The notes under the pieces: generated by a model | Seen by the model: the letters and a program-made list of their open reading frames with translations, nothing else | The model's database searches: none | Told to the model about the DNA's origin: nothing | Shown here: positions 27,725 to 35,752 of the stretch, one piece after another | Position numbering within the stretch: the stretch's first letter is position 1 | Layout: each line of letters opens with the position of its first letter | Translations under genes and position numbers: made by a program | DNA from: Flavobacterium aquariorum | GTDB taxonomy: Bacteria > Bacteroidota > Bacteroidia > Flavobacteriales > Flavobacteriaceae | DNA: 64,000 bases | NCBI RefSeq assembly: GCF_003254745.1 | Contig: NZ_QKXH01000006.1 | Coordinates: 186,001-250,000, forward strand | Reading direction: 5' to 3'

Positions 27725-29008
27725 CTACTGACCTCTTTTACGTTTTCTCTTCTTTTTCATCTTATTGGCAAAATCCTGTTCTTCGTAATCTTCTCCCTTT
27801 GCTTCGGGAAGTAAGCCACTAAATGTTTCGATCAAACTGTCCTTGTGCTTATCAGTATCAAGGAAGTCGAACAAATGATGTGGTTGTTCTACAGGAAGAT
27901 CTGTATCATTTGGTTTTGATATTTTAGATTGTAGTTCAACTGGCTTTTTAATGTCGGGTTTGATATTATGGTTCCAATAATCATTAAAGGTATTGGCAGA
28001 AAGTTCTTTGCCCAAACGTGAACCGTTCCAAATTGCTTTAGAATTATGGTCTATAAAAGTTATTCCGTAAATACGTCCTGTGTCATTTCTTCGTACCACT
28101 ACGTTAATGCCCTGTTCGCCTAATCGCTTTTTAAAAGCCTGCTCATCACTTGTTGATTGCAGGGCAATGGTAACAGTAGCTTTAATGGTTGGCTTTGTCG
28201 GGTGGTCTTTCAAAGCCTCTTTGCTTTTTGCAAAATGTAATTCCAAAGTCGGTAGCCCTGCATTCTTTCCGAATAAGGAAGCCTTGAACGGATGTCCAGC
28301 TCTTTCTCCTTTTTCATTTAAAGGAATGTACAATAAGCCTTGGCGAATTTTCCCCTGCAATTCTCCCTCTACTTTTTCAATAGTAATATTAAAAAGGGAA
28401 AGCAGTGCATTGTATTCTCCCAGTGTCTGGAACTTATAATACTTAGTTAGGTGACGGACAACCGAAGCAATCTGGCTTTTTATATCTCCTATTTGGTAAT
28501 TCACAGGATGGAAAATATTATCATTTTGCTTGTGCTCTTTCTCTGTAGCTGATAGAAGTCCGTATTTACTTTCGAGTTCACGACATACATTCATAGATCG
28601 TCTTTTTTCGAACTTATCCGAAATCTTTTTGCCTTCTTCATCCACACAAACTGATACAATATGAATATGGGTGCGATCAATATCCGTATGCTTGAATACT
28701 ACAAAAGGTTGTTCCCCATAACCCATTTCCTGCATATACTCCTGAGCTATTAGTTTGAACTTTTCATCACTTACATTATCCTTTGGGTCAGGATTAAGAG
28801 AAATATGCAAAGTTTGCTTTTCGGTATTACGGTTGGCAATCAGATAAGGTTCAAAAGAGCGAACCAACTGAGCAACGGAATACTGTCCATTAGGTGTTTC
28901 TATTATTCTGTTAGTAAATAGAATTTGCCCGTTTTCTTTTTCCACTTTGAGTTGATTGTATGCCAATGCACCATATAAATTGCTTCCTCTTCCGATTTTT
29001 GCTATCAT
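27725..29008 (-). CDS. mobB: Relaxase (MobB-type mobilisation nuclease)
   Basis: 427 residues. The N-terminus MIAKIGRGSNLYGALAYNQ is the standard opening of Bacteroidota relaxases. KHTDIDRTHIHIVSVCVD near 107-122 is the metal-binding His motif (HxH, motif III). The C-terminal third is charged, ending in KKKRKRKRGQ. The enzyme nicks one strand at oriT, remains covalently bound and pilots the DNA. Its start is seven bases downstream of mobA's stop, so mobA and mobB form one operon reading away from the putative oriT. The catalytic Tyr is presumably near the N-terminus; I could not decide which one. Confidence 0.88.
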   Translation of the reverse strand: MIAKIGRGSNLYGALAYNQLKVEKENGQILFTNRIIETPNGQYSVAQLVRSFEPYLIANRNTEKQTLHISLNPDPKDNVSDEKFKLIAQEYMQEMGYGEQPFVVFKHTDIDRTHIHIVSVCVDEEGKKISDKFEKRRSMNVCRELESKYGLLSATEKEHKQNDNIFHPVNYQIGDIKSQIASVVRHLTKYYKFQTLGEYNALLSLFNITIEKVEGELQGKIRQGLLYIPLNEKGERAGHPFKASLFGKNAGLPTLELHFAKSKEALKDHPTKPTIKATVTIALQSTSDEQAFKKRLGEQGINVVVRRNDTGRIYGITFIDHNSKAIWNGSRLGKELSANTFNDYWNHNIKPDIKKPVELQSKISKPNDTDLPVEQPHHLFDFLDTDKHKDSLIETFSGLLPEAKGEDYEEQDFANKMKKKRKRKRGQ

Positions 29009-29015
29009 TTCAGTA

Positions 29016-29450
29016 CTATTTTTTCAAATGTTTGGCTTCAAATTCTTCTGTGAGCTGGATTATTTTTTGACATAACACTGCCATTTCAGCCGTTTGCTTT
29101 TCCAATTTGTAGAGATAAGCTGCCGCTTTTTTCTCTGAAAAATTGCGATAAAGTAGTTTTACAATTTGATTGTAATTCACGCCAATAGAGCGGAACTGGT
29201 TGTGAAAAGAGGTTAGCCTCATATAAAAATCCAACACAGCTTTGTCTATTTTAACCGTTTTAATTTCCCTTCCAAACAATACGAAAATGATAAATTTTGC
29301 TTTATTGGTCATTCCCGATGCTTCAAAAAGAGATAATAATTTGATATTTTCTTCGTCCGTAAGACGAAAAACGTGGCGGTGAATACTCGGATCGTTCTTC
29401 GGAGTTCGTCCGCCTTTATTCTGTTTTTTATTACTGTTTTCGTTCATCAC
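29016..29450 (-). CDS. mobA: Mobilisation accessory protein MobA (relaxosome component)
   Basis: 144 residues, basic. The N-terminus KKQNKGGRTPKNDPSIHRHVFRL and the helices DEENIKLLSLFEASGMTNK and SIGVNYNQIVKLLYRNF match the MobA/MobC-type ribbon-helix-helix accessory family that binds oriT and helps the relaxase. It is upstream of mobB with an eight-base gap. The 300 bases ahead of it hold strong inverted repeats, its probable binding target. The family fit is good. Note that MobA in these elements is the accessory protein, not the RSF1010-type relaxase of the same name. Confidence 0.8.
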   Translation of the reverse strand: MMNENSNKKQNKGGRTPKNDPSIHRHVFRLTDEENIKLLSLFEASGMTNKAKFIIFVLFGREIKTVKIDKAVLDFYMRLTSFHNQFRSIGVNYNQIVKLLYRNFSEKKAAAYLYKLEKQTAEMAVLCQKIIQLTEEFEAKHLKK

Positions 29451-29510
29451 TAATCCATTTTTAACTTCAACAAAAATCCTGACTTCGGAAGGGTTTTCAG
29501 CTCCCGGCAG

Positions 29511-29566
29511 GGCAAGTTGTTTTGAGGCACGAACGGAGTTTGGAGTGCCTCAAAACACAACTTGCC
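29511..29566. repeat. Inverted repeat, candidate oriT core
   Basis: Left arm 29511-29530 (GGCAAGTTGTTTTGAGGCAC) and right arm 29545-29566 pair except for a two-base bulge, with a 14-base loop (GAACGGAGTTTGGA). Placed 60-115 bases upstream of mobA, this is where relaxase origins of transfer lie. The exact nick site cannot be read from sequence alone. Confidence 0.6.
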
Positions 29567-29586
29567 GTGTTCTGGCGAACACAAAA

Positions 29587-29606
29587 ATCCGCCCTGCGGG
29601 ACGGAT
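29587..29606 (-). terminator. GC-rich hairpin with T-run on minus strand
   Basis: Arms ATCCGCCC (29587-29594) and GGACGGAT (29599-29606) pair fully allowing one G-T, with a four-base loop, and on the minus strand a run of Ts follows. It could stop transcription entering mobA or act as part of oriT; both are possible. Confidence 0.4.
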
Positions 29607-29760
29607 TAAATAAAGCAGGGAAAAACGGCTTCGGGTCGTTCACTTTATAATCTGATCTATCGAAGTGCTCTTGCATAAATCCATTAATAAAAATCATTTT
29701 ACAAAGTAAACTTCTCTTAAGTAGAGTGTTGCACAGTGTCGTAGTGCCAAACAGTGTCAA

Positions 29761-30170
29761 TGAGCGCCAATTCGTACCACTTTAAAATAAGGACGTATAT
29801 ATCTACATTTCTTTGTGCCTGCAAGCGGATGTAAACAGATAATTATGTTGGTACGTAGTTTCTCAATTATGTATTTAGTCGCCTATGTATATACAAGCGT
29901 AAGGGTGTGGATAGATGCAGATGAGGATATAAAATTACATAGTTGCATAAGTGCAGATTTACAGATCTGAGTTTGTACACAAATAGGTCTGATAATGCAA
30001 ATTTATTTGTATACCTACCTAAAGACAGATGTACATATGTCAGTATTCAAGTAGTGTAATACGTGCTTAAGTGGCTATATAACTATCTACAAAATTACAT
30101 ATGTATGGGCGATAGTTGATAAGTATCTATCTATGTAGAGATATAAGTGAATAATTAAATAGAGTTAAAA
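29761..30170. other. AT-rich repeat-like leader upstream of traA (parA-like)
   Basis: About 400 bases without a reading frame, dominated by short recurring words: AAAATTACATA twice (near 29931 and 30091), several GCAGAT/ACAGAT, ACATATGT, and TATCTATCTATGTAG. It looks unlike the surrounding coding or intergenic DNA. It directly precedes a ParA-type ATPase, so it may hold centromere-like sites or tra promoters. No perfect tandem iterons were found. Confidence 0.35.
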
Positions 30171-30938
30171 ATGAAAACAGAACACAAAACAGTATTCATT
30201 GCTTTTTCTTCCCAAAAGGGAGGTGTAGGCAAAACCACCTTTACGGCACTTGCGGCCAGTACACTACATTATCGTCTTGGCTACAATGTAGCCGTATTCG
30301 ATGCTGATTTTCCACAACATAGTTTAATGAAAATGAAGACTCGTGATTTGGCTATGGTGATGGAAAATGAGTTTTTAAAACGGGTGGCATTCAAACAATT
30401 TACGACTATTAACAAAAAAGCTTATCCGATCATTCAGCATAAAGCAGAAGGTGTATTGGAGGCTGCGCATGATTTTTTAGAATCCACTTCCGTTCCGGTT
30501 GATTTTATCTTTTTTGACCTTCCGGGAACAGTAAACACTCCCGGTATTTTGAAAGCTCTGGCGGGGATGCACCATATTTTCACGCCTATTGTAGCAGATC
30601 GTGTAGTTATGGAAAGTACACTCATTTTTACCCAGCTGATGAAGGATGTTATTATGAAAAAAGGAGAAACCTCCATTGAAACCATTAATCTGTTTTGGAA
30701 TCAGGTAGATGGTCGTGAACGCTCGCCCTTGTACGATGTTTATAATAAACTTATTGATGAGTTGGACTTAAGTCTAATGCAATGTCAGATTATGAACAGC
30801 ACACGTTTCCGCAAGGAGAGTGAAGCCAATGCCAAAACTGTTTTTCGATCAACTTTAATGCCTCCCGATGAACGGTTGATGAATGCTTGCCGCTTAGACC
30901 AGTTTATGACGGAATTTTTAAGAATCGTTCAATTGTAA
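30171..30938 (+). CDS. traA: ParA-family ATPase TraA
   Basis: 255 residues. The deviant Walker A SSQKGGVGKTTFTALAAS lies near residues 12-29; VAVFDADFPQHS (Walker A' ) and FIFFDLPGT (Walker B) follow. This is the first gene of the Bacteroidota tra cluster and belongs to the ParA/MinD group, which uses DNA-bound ATP-dependent patterning to position cargo; in conjugative elements its exact job is unclear, perhaps positioning of the transfer complex or element stability. No ParB partner gene is visible next to it; the PRTRC cassette further on is ParB-related only by name. It is followed four bases later by the DUF3408 gene. Confidence 0.88.
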   Translation: MKTEHKTVFIAFSSQKGGVGKTTFTALAASTLHYRLGYNVAVFDADFPQHSLMKMKTRDLAMVMENEFLKRVAFKQFTTINKKAYPIIQHKAEGVLEAAHDFLESTSVPVDFIFFDLPGTVNTPGILKALAGMHHIFTPIVADRVVMESTLIFTQLMKDVIMKKGETSIETINLFWNQVDGRERSPLYDVYNKLIDELDLSLMQCQIMNSTRFRKESEANAKTVFRSTLMPPDERLMNACRLDQFMTEFLRIVQL

Positions 30939-30942
30939 TAGT

Positions 30943-31359
30943 ATGGAAAAAGACAATAAGAAAAAAGCAATTCCCGAAATCAACGAAGAGTTAATGATGA
31001 ATCTGATGGTAGATGGAGTAAAAAAGGAAGGATTGGAACTTCCGCTGGAAGAACGCAAAGCTCCGATAAAACCATTTCAGGAAAAGCCTTTAGCGAAGGA
31101 ACGGAACAGAGGAAAAAAAATAAATGATCAGGATTATGAAAGCATATTTTTCAAAAGGCCAGACACCAATGCCCGTGATGGTAAAACGGTATATATCCGA
31201 CCGGATTTCCATGAGAAACTCTCACGGATTGTACAGGTAATAGGCGAAGATAAAATAACCATTTATGCCTACTTAGACAATCTTCTTGAATATCATTTTC
31301 AGGAGTTTGGAGAGCAGATTATCACAACTTTTAATGATAAATACAAACCTATTTTATAA
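30943..31359 (+). CDS. DUF3408 conjugal transfer protein (TraB position)
   Basis: 138 residues, highly charged. The C-terminal part (TVYIRPDFHEKLSRIVQVIG, then ITIYAYLDNLLEYHFQEF) matches DUF3408, a family found after traA in Bacteroidota ICEs. The fold looks like a ribbon-helix-helix DNA-binding domain, so it could act as the DNA-binding partner of the ParA-like TraA, in the way ParB substitutes do. That pairing is inferred from gene order and fold. The N-terminal half is low-complexity Lys/Glu. It is separated from neighbours by two to four bases and is clearly in one operon. Confidence 0.75.
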   Translation: MEKDNKKKAIPEINEELMMNLMVDGVKKEGLELPLEERKAPIKPFQEKPLAKERNRGKKINDQDYESIFFKRPDTNARDGKTVYIRPDFHEKLSRIVQVIGEDKITIYAYLDNLLEYHFQEFGEQIITTFNDKYKPIL

Positions 31360-31361
31360 TT

Positions 31362-31994
31362 ATGGAAACACTAATTGTAATATGCCTGCTCATTGTTATT
31401 GTGCTACTCCTGGAGGATAAGATCGTTATCAGAAAAATGACAGAACAAAAAACAAAGCATGGAAAACCTAATCCGAAGTTACCCGATATTATGGGGCAGC
31501 CAAAGTCAATGAGGAGCCTTTCAGTGCCAAAAAGTGCTATCGAAAGCCAAAGTAAAAAGCGGAAACATGAAATGAATAATTTTGATATTGAAATCGACGA
31601 GGTAGATGTCGATATACAAATTCCGCAGGAAGAACTGGATGAAGTTTTTGGAAATATGCCTGATTTTGAGGAAGAGGAAGTAGAATGGAACAGGTACGGA
31701 ATATCTGGTGGGAATAACGGTTTTGCCCAAGGGGTTACCTTTGAAGAATTAAGTTCCGTGGGGATGTTGCTGCAAAAAGAAAATTTGGAGCAATCTCAAA
31801 AGGAAACAGCGGTTGCTATAGTTCAGAAAATACAGGGAACCGAATTATTCAGCCTACTGGAAAATTCCATAGAAAATGCTTCCCGTAAAATAGCCGAGCT
31901 ATTAGACAGTAGTCTTACTTCTGATGCGGATGCTGGTTCTTCCACTTTGCGGAAAAATGATTTGGAGGAGTTTGATATTGGGGAGTTTGTATGA
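31362..31994 (+). CDS. traD: Conjugal transfer protein TraD
   Basis: 210 residues: one N-terminal membrane helix (about 3-18, LIVICLLIVIVLLL), a basic linker, an acidic region (IDEVDVDIQIPQEELDEVF) and a C-terminal helical part. It fits the TraD protein of Bacteroidota conjugation systems, a poorly understood component found between the ParA-like genes and traE. A Rho-independent terminator follows its stop by about 30 bases, so the traA-traD unit ends here and traE onwards is transcribed separately. The name TraD comes from position and overall pattern; the fit is fair. Confidence 0.65.
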   Translation: METLIVICLLIVIVLLLEDKIVIRKMTEQKTKHGKPNPKLPDIMGQPKSMRSLSVPKSAIESQSKKRKHEMNNFDIEIDEVDVDIQIPQEELDEVFGNMPDFEEEEVEWNRYGISGGNNGFAQGVTFEELSSVGMLLQKENLEQSQKETAVAIVQKIQGTELFSLLENSIENASRKIAELLDSSLTSDADAGSSTLRKNDLEEFDIGEFV

Positions 31995-32023
31995 AACTCG
32001 CTCATAAAACCCTCAAAAATTAA

Positions 32024-32054
32024 AACACCAAACGGTAAAAGTTTGGTGTTTTTT
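32024..32054 (+). terminator. Rho-independent terminator after traD
   Basis: Perfect 10-base stem AACACCAAAC (32024-32033) with GTTTGGTGTT (32041-32050), seven-base loop, followed by TTTT. Placed 30 bases past the traD stop on the same strand. Confidence 0.85.
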
Positions 32055-32199
32055 ATGCATAAACACTCACTACAAACCACTCACTGCCAAATCATTCCTT
32101 TGAATGCCACTTTATTATAGCACCCTGATTTCTGAAACATCTTTGTCCCGAAAGTCCGCAAGGTGCGGGTTAACAATAACAAATTAATGTGTTTCAATT

Positions 32200-32399
32200 A
32201 TGGAAAAACAGAGAAAAAAAGTTTTGCTGGCAGCCGTGGCAATGCTGCCAGGAATTGGTGTGTTCGCACAGGAAAACGGTTCGGCAGGTATCAAGTGGCT
32301 ACCCAAATGGTGACGTCTTATTTCGACCCCACACATAGCTCATCTAAGCCATTGGAGCTGTGGTCGGTCTCTTCGAAACTGCAACCATTCTTCCTTTAA
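32200..32399 (+). pseudogene. Decayed second copy of traE
   Basis: Starts MEKQRKKVLLAAVAMLP and GVFAQENGSAGI, closely matching the intact traE at 35927 (MEKQRKKILLATMAML, LAQGDGSAGI). After that a small deletion shifts the frame and gives a stop (KWLPKW then TGA), while DNA similar to the rest of traE (ATGGTGACGTCTTATTTCGA, and the end TTCTTCCTTTAA) continues out of frame with internal deletions. The upstream leader (from about 32065) also resembles that of the intact gene. It cannot make TraE and marks the left side of the mercury insertion. Confidence 0.8.
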
Positions 32400-32410
32400 T
32401 TCTTTGTCAT

Positions 32411-32513
32411 ATGACTAATTACAATATCAACAAAGGCATCGGAAAAACGGTGGAATTTGAAGGGCTGAAAACACAATATATATTTATTTTCGCTGGCGGA
32501 CTACTAGGGACAC
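32411..32513 (+). pseudogene. Truncated second copy of traF
   Basis: MTNYNINKGIGKTVEFEGL and QYIFIFAGGLLGT correspond to the first 35 residues of intact TraF at 36244 (MNYNINKGIGRTVEFKGL, LFIFAGGLLGT). Similarity stops at 32513; the remaining about 70 residues are missing. The break point is the left junction of the mercury cassette. Confidence 0.8.
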
Positions 32514-32531
32514 ATCCTGGTCATTTTAATT

Positions 32532-32566
32532 GGAGAGGCTATCTGAAAAGTCAAGACAGCCTCTCC
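32532..32566. repeat. Inverted repeat at left junction of mercury cassette
   Basis: GGAGAGGCT (32532-32540) and AGCCTCTCC (32558-32566) form a perfect nine-base stem, 19 bases after traF similarity ends and about 75 bases before the merA stop. No T-run follows on either strand, so a terminator is doubtful. It resembles the terminal palindromes of some insertion sequences; remnant of a mobile element is possible. Confidence 0.4.
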
Positions 32567-32640
32567 TTATATTCGGGTAGATTATAAATACGTAAATCTT
32601 ACAGTGCTATTTTTTTTTAGATATCAGACTTATATAAATA

Positions 32641-34296
32641 TCAACTTGCACAACAACTCAACTTTGAAGCGTCTTTTCCGAATGTGATAGCTGCTAATTT
32701 TATTCCTTCTCCTAATGTCAAATATGGATAAAAACTCTCAGCTAAGTCCTTTACTGTTATTCCGTATTTTATAGCCATACTTAATTGTTGAATAAGTTCT
32801 CCGCCCTCTGGTGCTACTATTCTAGCTCCTATTAGTTTGTCTGTCTCGGTGTTGCGAATAAGTTTTATAAAACCTCTTGTGTCATTTGCTGCAATGGCTC
32901 TCGGCACATCTTTCAATTCTATTTTAGAAACTTCAAACGGAATATTTTGTTGTTCTGCTTGTACTTCATCCAAACCGGCACCTGCAACTTGTGGGTCGGT
33001 AAATACTACCCATGGCAAAGAAGTGTAATCTGCTTTATTTTCTGCTCCAGAAAAAGCATTTTCTACGGCAATTTTTCCTTCAAAAGCGGCTGTATAAACA
33101 AAAGCAGGTGTATTGGTTACATCGCCTACGGCATAAATGTTTTGCAAATTAGTTTCCATTTTTTCGTTTACCGAGATATGTCCCGTTTTGTTCAATGCTA
33201 AACCGATGTTTTGCAATCCTAGTTTTTGTGTATTGGGTTTTGTTCCTGACGCAACTACTATTTTTCCTTTTTCTATGATTTGTGTAAACGAACCGTCAGG
33301 ACATTTACAATGAATAATCGTTTCGTTTCCTTGTTTCTCAAATTTAACAGCTCTGAAATTGGGTAAAATTTCAATGCCTTCATTTCGCATTTGGTTTTCC
33401 AATACTTCGCTGATGTCAGGTGTTTGTGTTCGCAAAACTCGGTCTGTAAATTCTATGATACGAACTTTAACGCCTAAACGATTATATGCCATAGCTATTT
33501 CCAAACCAATGTAACCTGCTCCCATAATAGTGATGCTTTCGGGCTTTTCTTCTAAATCAAAAAGCGAAACATTGGTCAAGTAGCCAATTTCATTTAATCC
33601 TTCAATGTTTGGAATATTGGTAGTAGCACCAGTTGCAATGATAAATTTCAAGGAAGTATATTCTGTTTTTCCATCAACAACAATTGTTTTGTTGTCCTTA
33701 AACTCCGCCCAACCTGTAATCATTTTTAGGTTTTCAAAATCGCTTACCACATCCATATATTTTTTTCCTTGAAGTGTGGCAACTAATTTTTTCTTGTCTT
33801 TAATAACTTGTGCAAAATCAATATCAACTCCTTTGGGTTTAATACCTTCAAAGTTGGAATGGGTAGCGTGATAAGCCGTTTCGCCTGCACGAATTAGGTT
33901 TTTAGAAGGCACGCAACCCACATTGACACAAGTACCGCCAAAGCCCAAACCACCGTTTACCATTAAGGTAGTCAGCCCCAAACTCTCTGCTTTGATAGCT
34001 GCCGAAAATGCAGCCGAACCACCACCAATAATTATTAAATCAAAGTGATTATTCCCACTGTTTCCATTTTCTGGGATTTCACCTTTTACACGATAGTTTT
34101 TTGTACCGTTGATGGTATTGATTATTTCTTCCCTGCTTGTTTTTGAAGGGTCAAAAGAACATTCACAAGTGGATTTTGGATAGCCTACCTTAGCTTCTGT
34201 TACTCCTTCATTTTTTGAAAGAAGTTTTTCAATTCCTGTGGCACAATGGTCGCAGGTCATCCCTACGATGTCAAGTTTTATGGTTTCTTTGTTCAT
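32641..34296 (-). CDS. merA: Mercuric reductase
   Basis: 551 residues. N-terminal HMA domain with GMTCDHC (Cys15 and Cys18); FAD-binding IIIGGGSAAFSAA near 88-100; redox-active GGTCVNVGCVPSKN (Cys123 and Cys128); NAD(P)H domain IMGAGYIGLEIA; and the C-terminal vicinal pair KLSCCAS (Cys548 and Cys549) that receives Hg(II). All the catalytic parts of MerA are present. It reduces Hg(II) to volatile Hg(0) with NADPH in the cytoplasm. It is the last gene of a minus-strand operon arsR-merTP-merP-merA and its start overlaps the preceding stop by one base. Confidence 0.93.
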   Translation of the reverse strand: MNKETIKLDIVGMTCDHCATGIEKLLSKNEGVTEAKVGYPKSTCECSFDPSKTSREEIINTINGTKNYRVKGEIPENGNSGNNHFDLIIIGGGSAAFSAAIKAESLGLTTLMVNGGLGFGGTCVNVGCVPSKNLIRAGETAYHATHSNFEGIKPKGVDIDFAQVIKDKKKLVATLQGKKYMDVVSDFENLKMITGWAEFKDNKTIVVDGKTEYTSLKFIIATGATTNIPNIEGLNEIGYLTNVSLFDLEEKPESITIMGAGYIGLEIAMAYNRLGVKVRIIEFTDRVLRTQTPDISEVLENQMRNEGIEILPNFRAVKFEKQGNETIIHCKCPDGSFTQIIEKGKIVVASGTKPNTQKLGLQNIGLALNKTGHISVNEKMETNLQNIYAVGDVTNTPAFVYTAAFEGKIAVENAFSGAENKADYTSLPWVVFTDPQVAGAGLDEVQAEQQNIPFEVSKIELKDVPRAIAANDTRGFIKLIRNTETDKLIGARIVAPEGGELIQQLSMAIKYGITVKDLAESFYPYLTLGEGIKLAAITFGKDASKLSCCAS

Positions 34297-34652
34297 TACG
34301 CTTTCTTTTTTTGAGTTTCTTTGATGATTTCAGCTTTATAGCCTATTTTTTCAACTATCCTAATGATAGTATCAGGATTTGTTTTCTTTGGGTCGTATTG
34401 GATGGTTGCCAAATCGCCCGGATATTTCACTTTGTGTTCAATAATGCCGTCCACTTCTTTGAGGGTATTTGAAATGTGGTTGGAACAACCTGTACAAGTC
34501 ATTCCCGTGATTTTCAGTTTCACGGTTTTACCTTCTTGTTGTGTTGTGTTTTCCTTTTTTACTTTACTGTCAGTCGGTTTGCAACATTGGGCATTGACCT
34601 GAGTAATTCCAATTAGGAACAAAGCACTCAATAAAATCAAATTCTTTTTCAT
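34296..34652 (-). CDS. merP: Periplasmic mercury-binding protein (MerP-like, HMA)
   Basis: 118 residues with a signal peptide (about 1-21, cleaved near NAQCC). A CC pair follows at 23-24, then a Lys/Thr linker and an HMA domain with TGMTCTGCSNHISN (Cys53 and Cys56). It should bind Hg(II) in the periplasm and pass it to MerT. The leading CC pair and longer N-terminal linker are not typical of proteobacterial MerP. It sits between merTP and merA in the same operon. Copper binding is an alternative, but gene context favours mercury. Confidence 0.75.
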   Translation of the reverse strand: MKKNLILLSALFLIGITQVNAQCCKPTDSKVKKENTTQQEGKTVKLKITGMTCTGCSNHISNTLKEVDGIIEHKVKYPGDLATIQYDPKKTNPDTIIRIVEKIGYKAEIIKETQKKKA

Positions 34653-34699
34653 TGTGTAATTATTTAATTAAATTCTTAAATATGAAAAGCAAAAAAATA

Positions 34700-35305
34700 C
34701 TATTTCTTGCCAACTACTTTGTAACCTGTACCGTTGATGGCTTCTTCAATTTGAGCCAAGCTCACTTTAGTTTGGTCAAATTTCACTTTGGCAGTTGCTT
34801 CTTCGTAACTCGCATCTACCTTAACAATACCTGGCAACTTATTTACGTCATTTTCTACGTGTGAAGCACAACCATTGCAAGTCATTCCTTTTACATCAAA
34901 AGCTACTGTTTGGATGTCCGAAGCATTGACGATTACAACTTCTTTTTTATCGTTTGAAGGGTATAAAATCTGTGCATAGTATGGAAAAGCAAGCATTAAA
35001 ACAGCAAACACGGTTACAATTCCTAAAAATGTTTTGGTCTGCATAAAAGGTTTCTTTTCGTCTTCTTCGCAATCGCATTGGATTTCTTCGGCTGTTCTTG
35101 GTTTGAGTTTCTGATACCAAGCAAAGCCCAATACCAAAACAGTTATACCAATAAGATAAGGTCTTGCAGGTTCCATCCACGAAAAGGTAGCTGCCACTCC
35201 TGATGCTCCTGAAATAAGAGCCAATACAGGTGTTATGCAGCAAAGTGATGCTGCTATTGCCGAAAGCACTCCCGCTCCGGCAAGTTTGTTGTTTTTCTTG
35301 TTCAT
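34700..35305 (-). CDS. merTP: Mercuric transport protein MerT fused to a MerP-like HMA domain
   Basis: 201 residues. Transmembrane helix 1 carries the vicinal pair SLCCITPVLALISG (Cys22 and Cys23) of MerT. A second helix runs about 50-63, then a cytoplasmic loop with CDCEEDEKK (Cys77, Cys79), a third helix about 93-112, and a C-terminal HMA domain with KGMTCNGCASHV (Cys143 and Cys146). It moves Hg(II) inwards so MerA can reduce it. The MerT-MerP fusion is known in Bacteroidota. It overlaps arsR by four bases. An additional separate MerP-like gene follows, so the operon has two HMA donors. Confidence 0.85.
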   Translation of the reverse strand: MNKKNNKLAGAGVLSAIAASLCCITPVLALISGASGVAATFSWMEPARPYLIGITVLVLGFAWYQKLKPRTAEEIQCDCEEDEKKPFMQTKTFLGIVTVFAVLMLAFPYYAQILYPSNDKKEVVIVNASDIQTVAFDVKGMTCNGCASHVENDVNKLPGIVKVDASYEEATAKVKFDQTKVSLAQIEEAINGTGYKVVGKK

Positions 35306-35676
35306 ACTGTTTCCTTTTTTGAATTGTTAATGTGTTTAAAAAATGGTCGAAGTAAAGTCAGTTGCTCTTGTTTCAAAGAGTAGAAAATGGTCTGTCCTTC
35401 TCTTCTTCCTTCAATGACGTTTCCGTCTTTGAGTTTTCTAAGATGTTGGGAAACGGCTGGGATACTCATTCCGAGAATGTCTGAAAGGTCGCAAGGACAG
35501 AGTTCGTTTTCTTCTTCTAAGAGAAATAAGATTTTCAACCTTACTTCGTTTGCTGCCAATGCTAAAAGTCCACTCAGTTGACTGAATGCCTTGCCGTTGG
35601 CTTGAAGTATTTCCCGACAATTGTCTATTTGAACCTTGTCGGCAAACACTCTGATACACGATTGATTGTTTTCCAT
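35302..35676 (-). CDS. ArsR/SmtB-family metal-responsive repressor
   Basis: 124 residues, winged helix-turn-helix. ENELCPCDLSDIL (Cys60 and Cys62) is the metal-binding motif at helix alpha-3 of ArsR/SmtB repressors; IPAVSQHLRKLKDGNVIEGR is the recognition region and wing. An N-terminal Cys (residue 7) could complete the site. It heads the mercury operon, replacing the usual MerR, and would leave DNA when Hg(II) binds. An AT-rich imperfect palindrome and a TATCTTTG -7 element lie just upstream. The ligand, mercury, is inferred from the genes it precedes. Confidence 0.85.
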   Translation of the reverse strand: MENNQSCIRVFADKVQIDNCREILQANGKAFSQLSGLLALAANEVRLKILFLLEEENELCPCDLSDILGMSIPAVSQHLRKLKDGNVIEGRREGQTIFYSLKQEQLTLLRPFFKHINNSKKETV

Positions 35677-35706
35677 AATTTTCCTGTTTAGGATTTAATA
35701 ACGCAG

Positions 35707-35752
35707 CAAAGATACAAATAGTTTTCTTATTTAAGCAAATGATTAAATGTAT
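35707..35752 (-). promoter_or_regulatory. Probable promoter/operator of the arsR-mer operon
   Basis: On the minus strand TATCTTTG (35707-35714) fits the Bacteroidota -7 element TAnnTTTG. A TTTG stands at 35736-35739, with 21 rather than 19 bases between. An imperfect palindrome, ATACAAATA (35712-35720) against TAAATGTAT (around 35743-35752), spans the promoter and could be the ArsR-family operator. Confidence 0.5.

Larger units (their letters stand above)
29451..29760. other. Probable origin-of-transfer region
   Basis: Non-coding stretch directly upstream of mobA with the 29511-29566 inverted repeat, the 29587-29606 hairpin and the GCCAAACAGTGTC motif at 29746-29758. An 87-codon minus-strand frame here is judged accidental because it reads through the hairpins. 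Location and structure support oriT; the nick site is undetermined. Confidence 0.55.

Noticed and set aside
29497..29760. 87-codon minus-strand frame in the oriT region
   Set aside because: It runs through strong hairpins, has no family features and no ribosome-binding site; judged non-coding.
32163..32399. 78-codon frame overlapping the traE remnant
   Set aside because: It is an accidental frame through decayed traE; the homologous frame starts at 32200.
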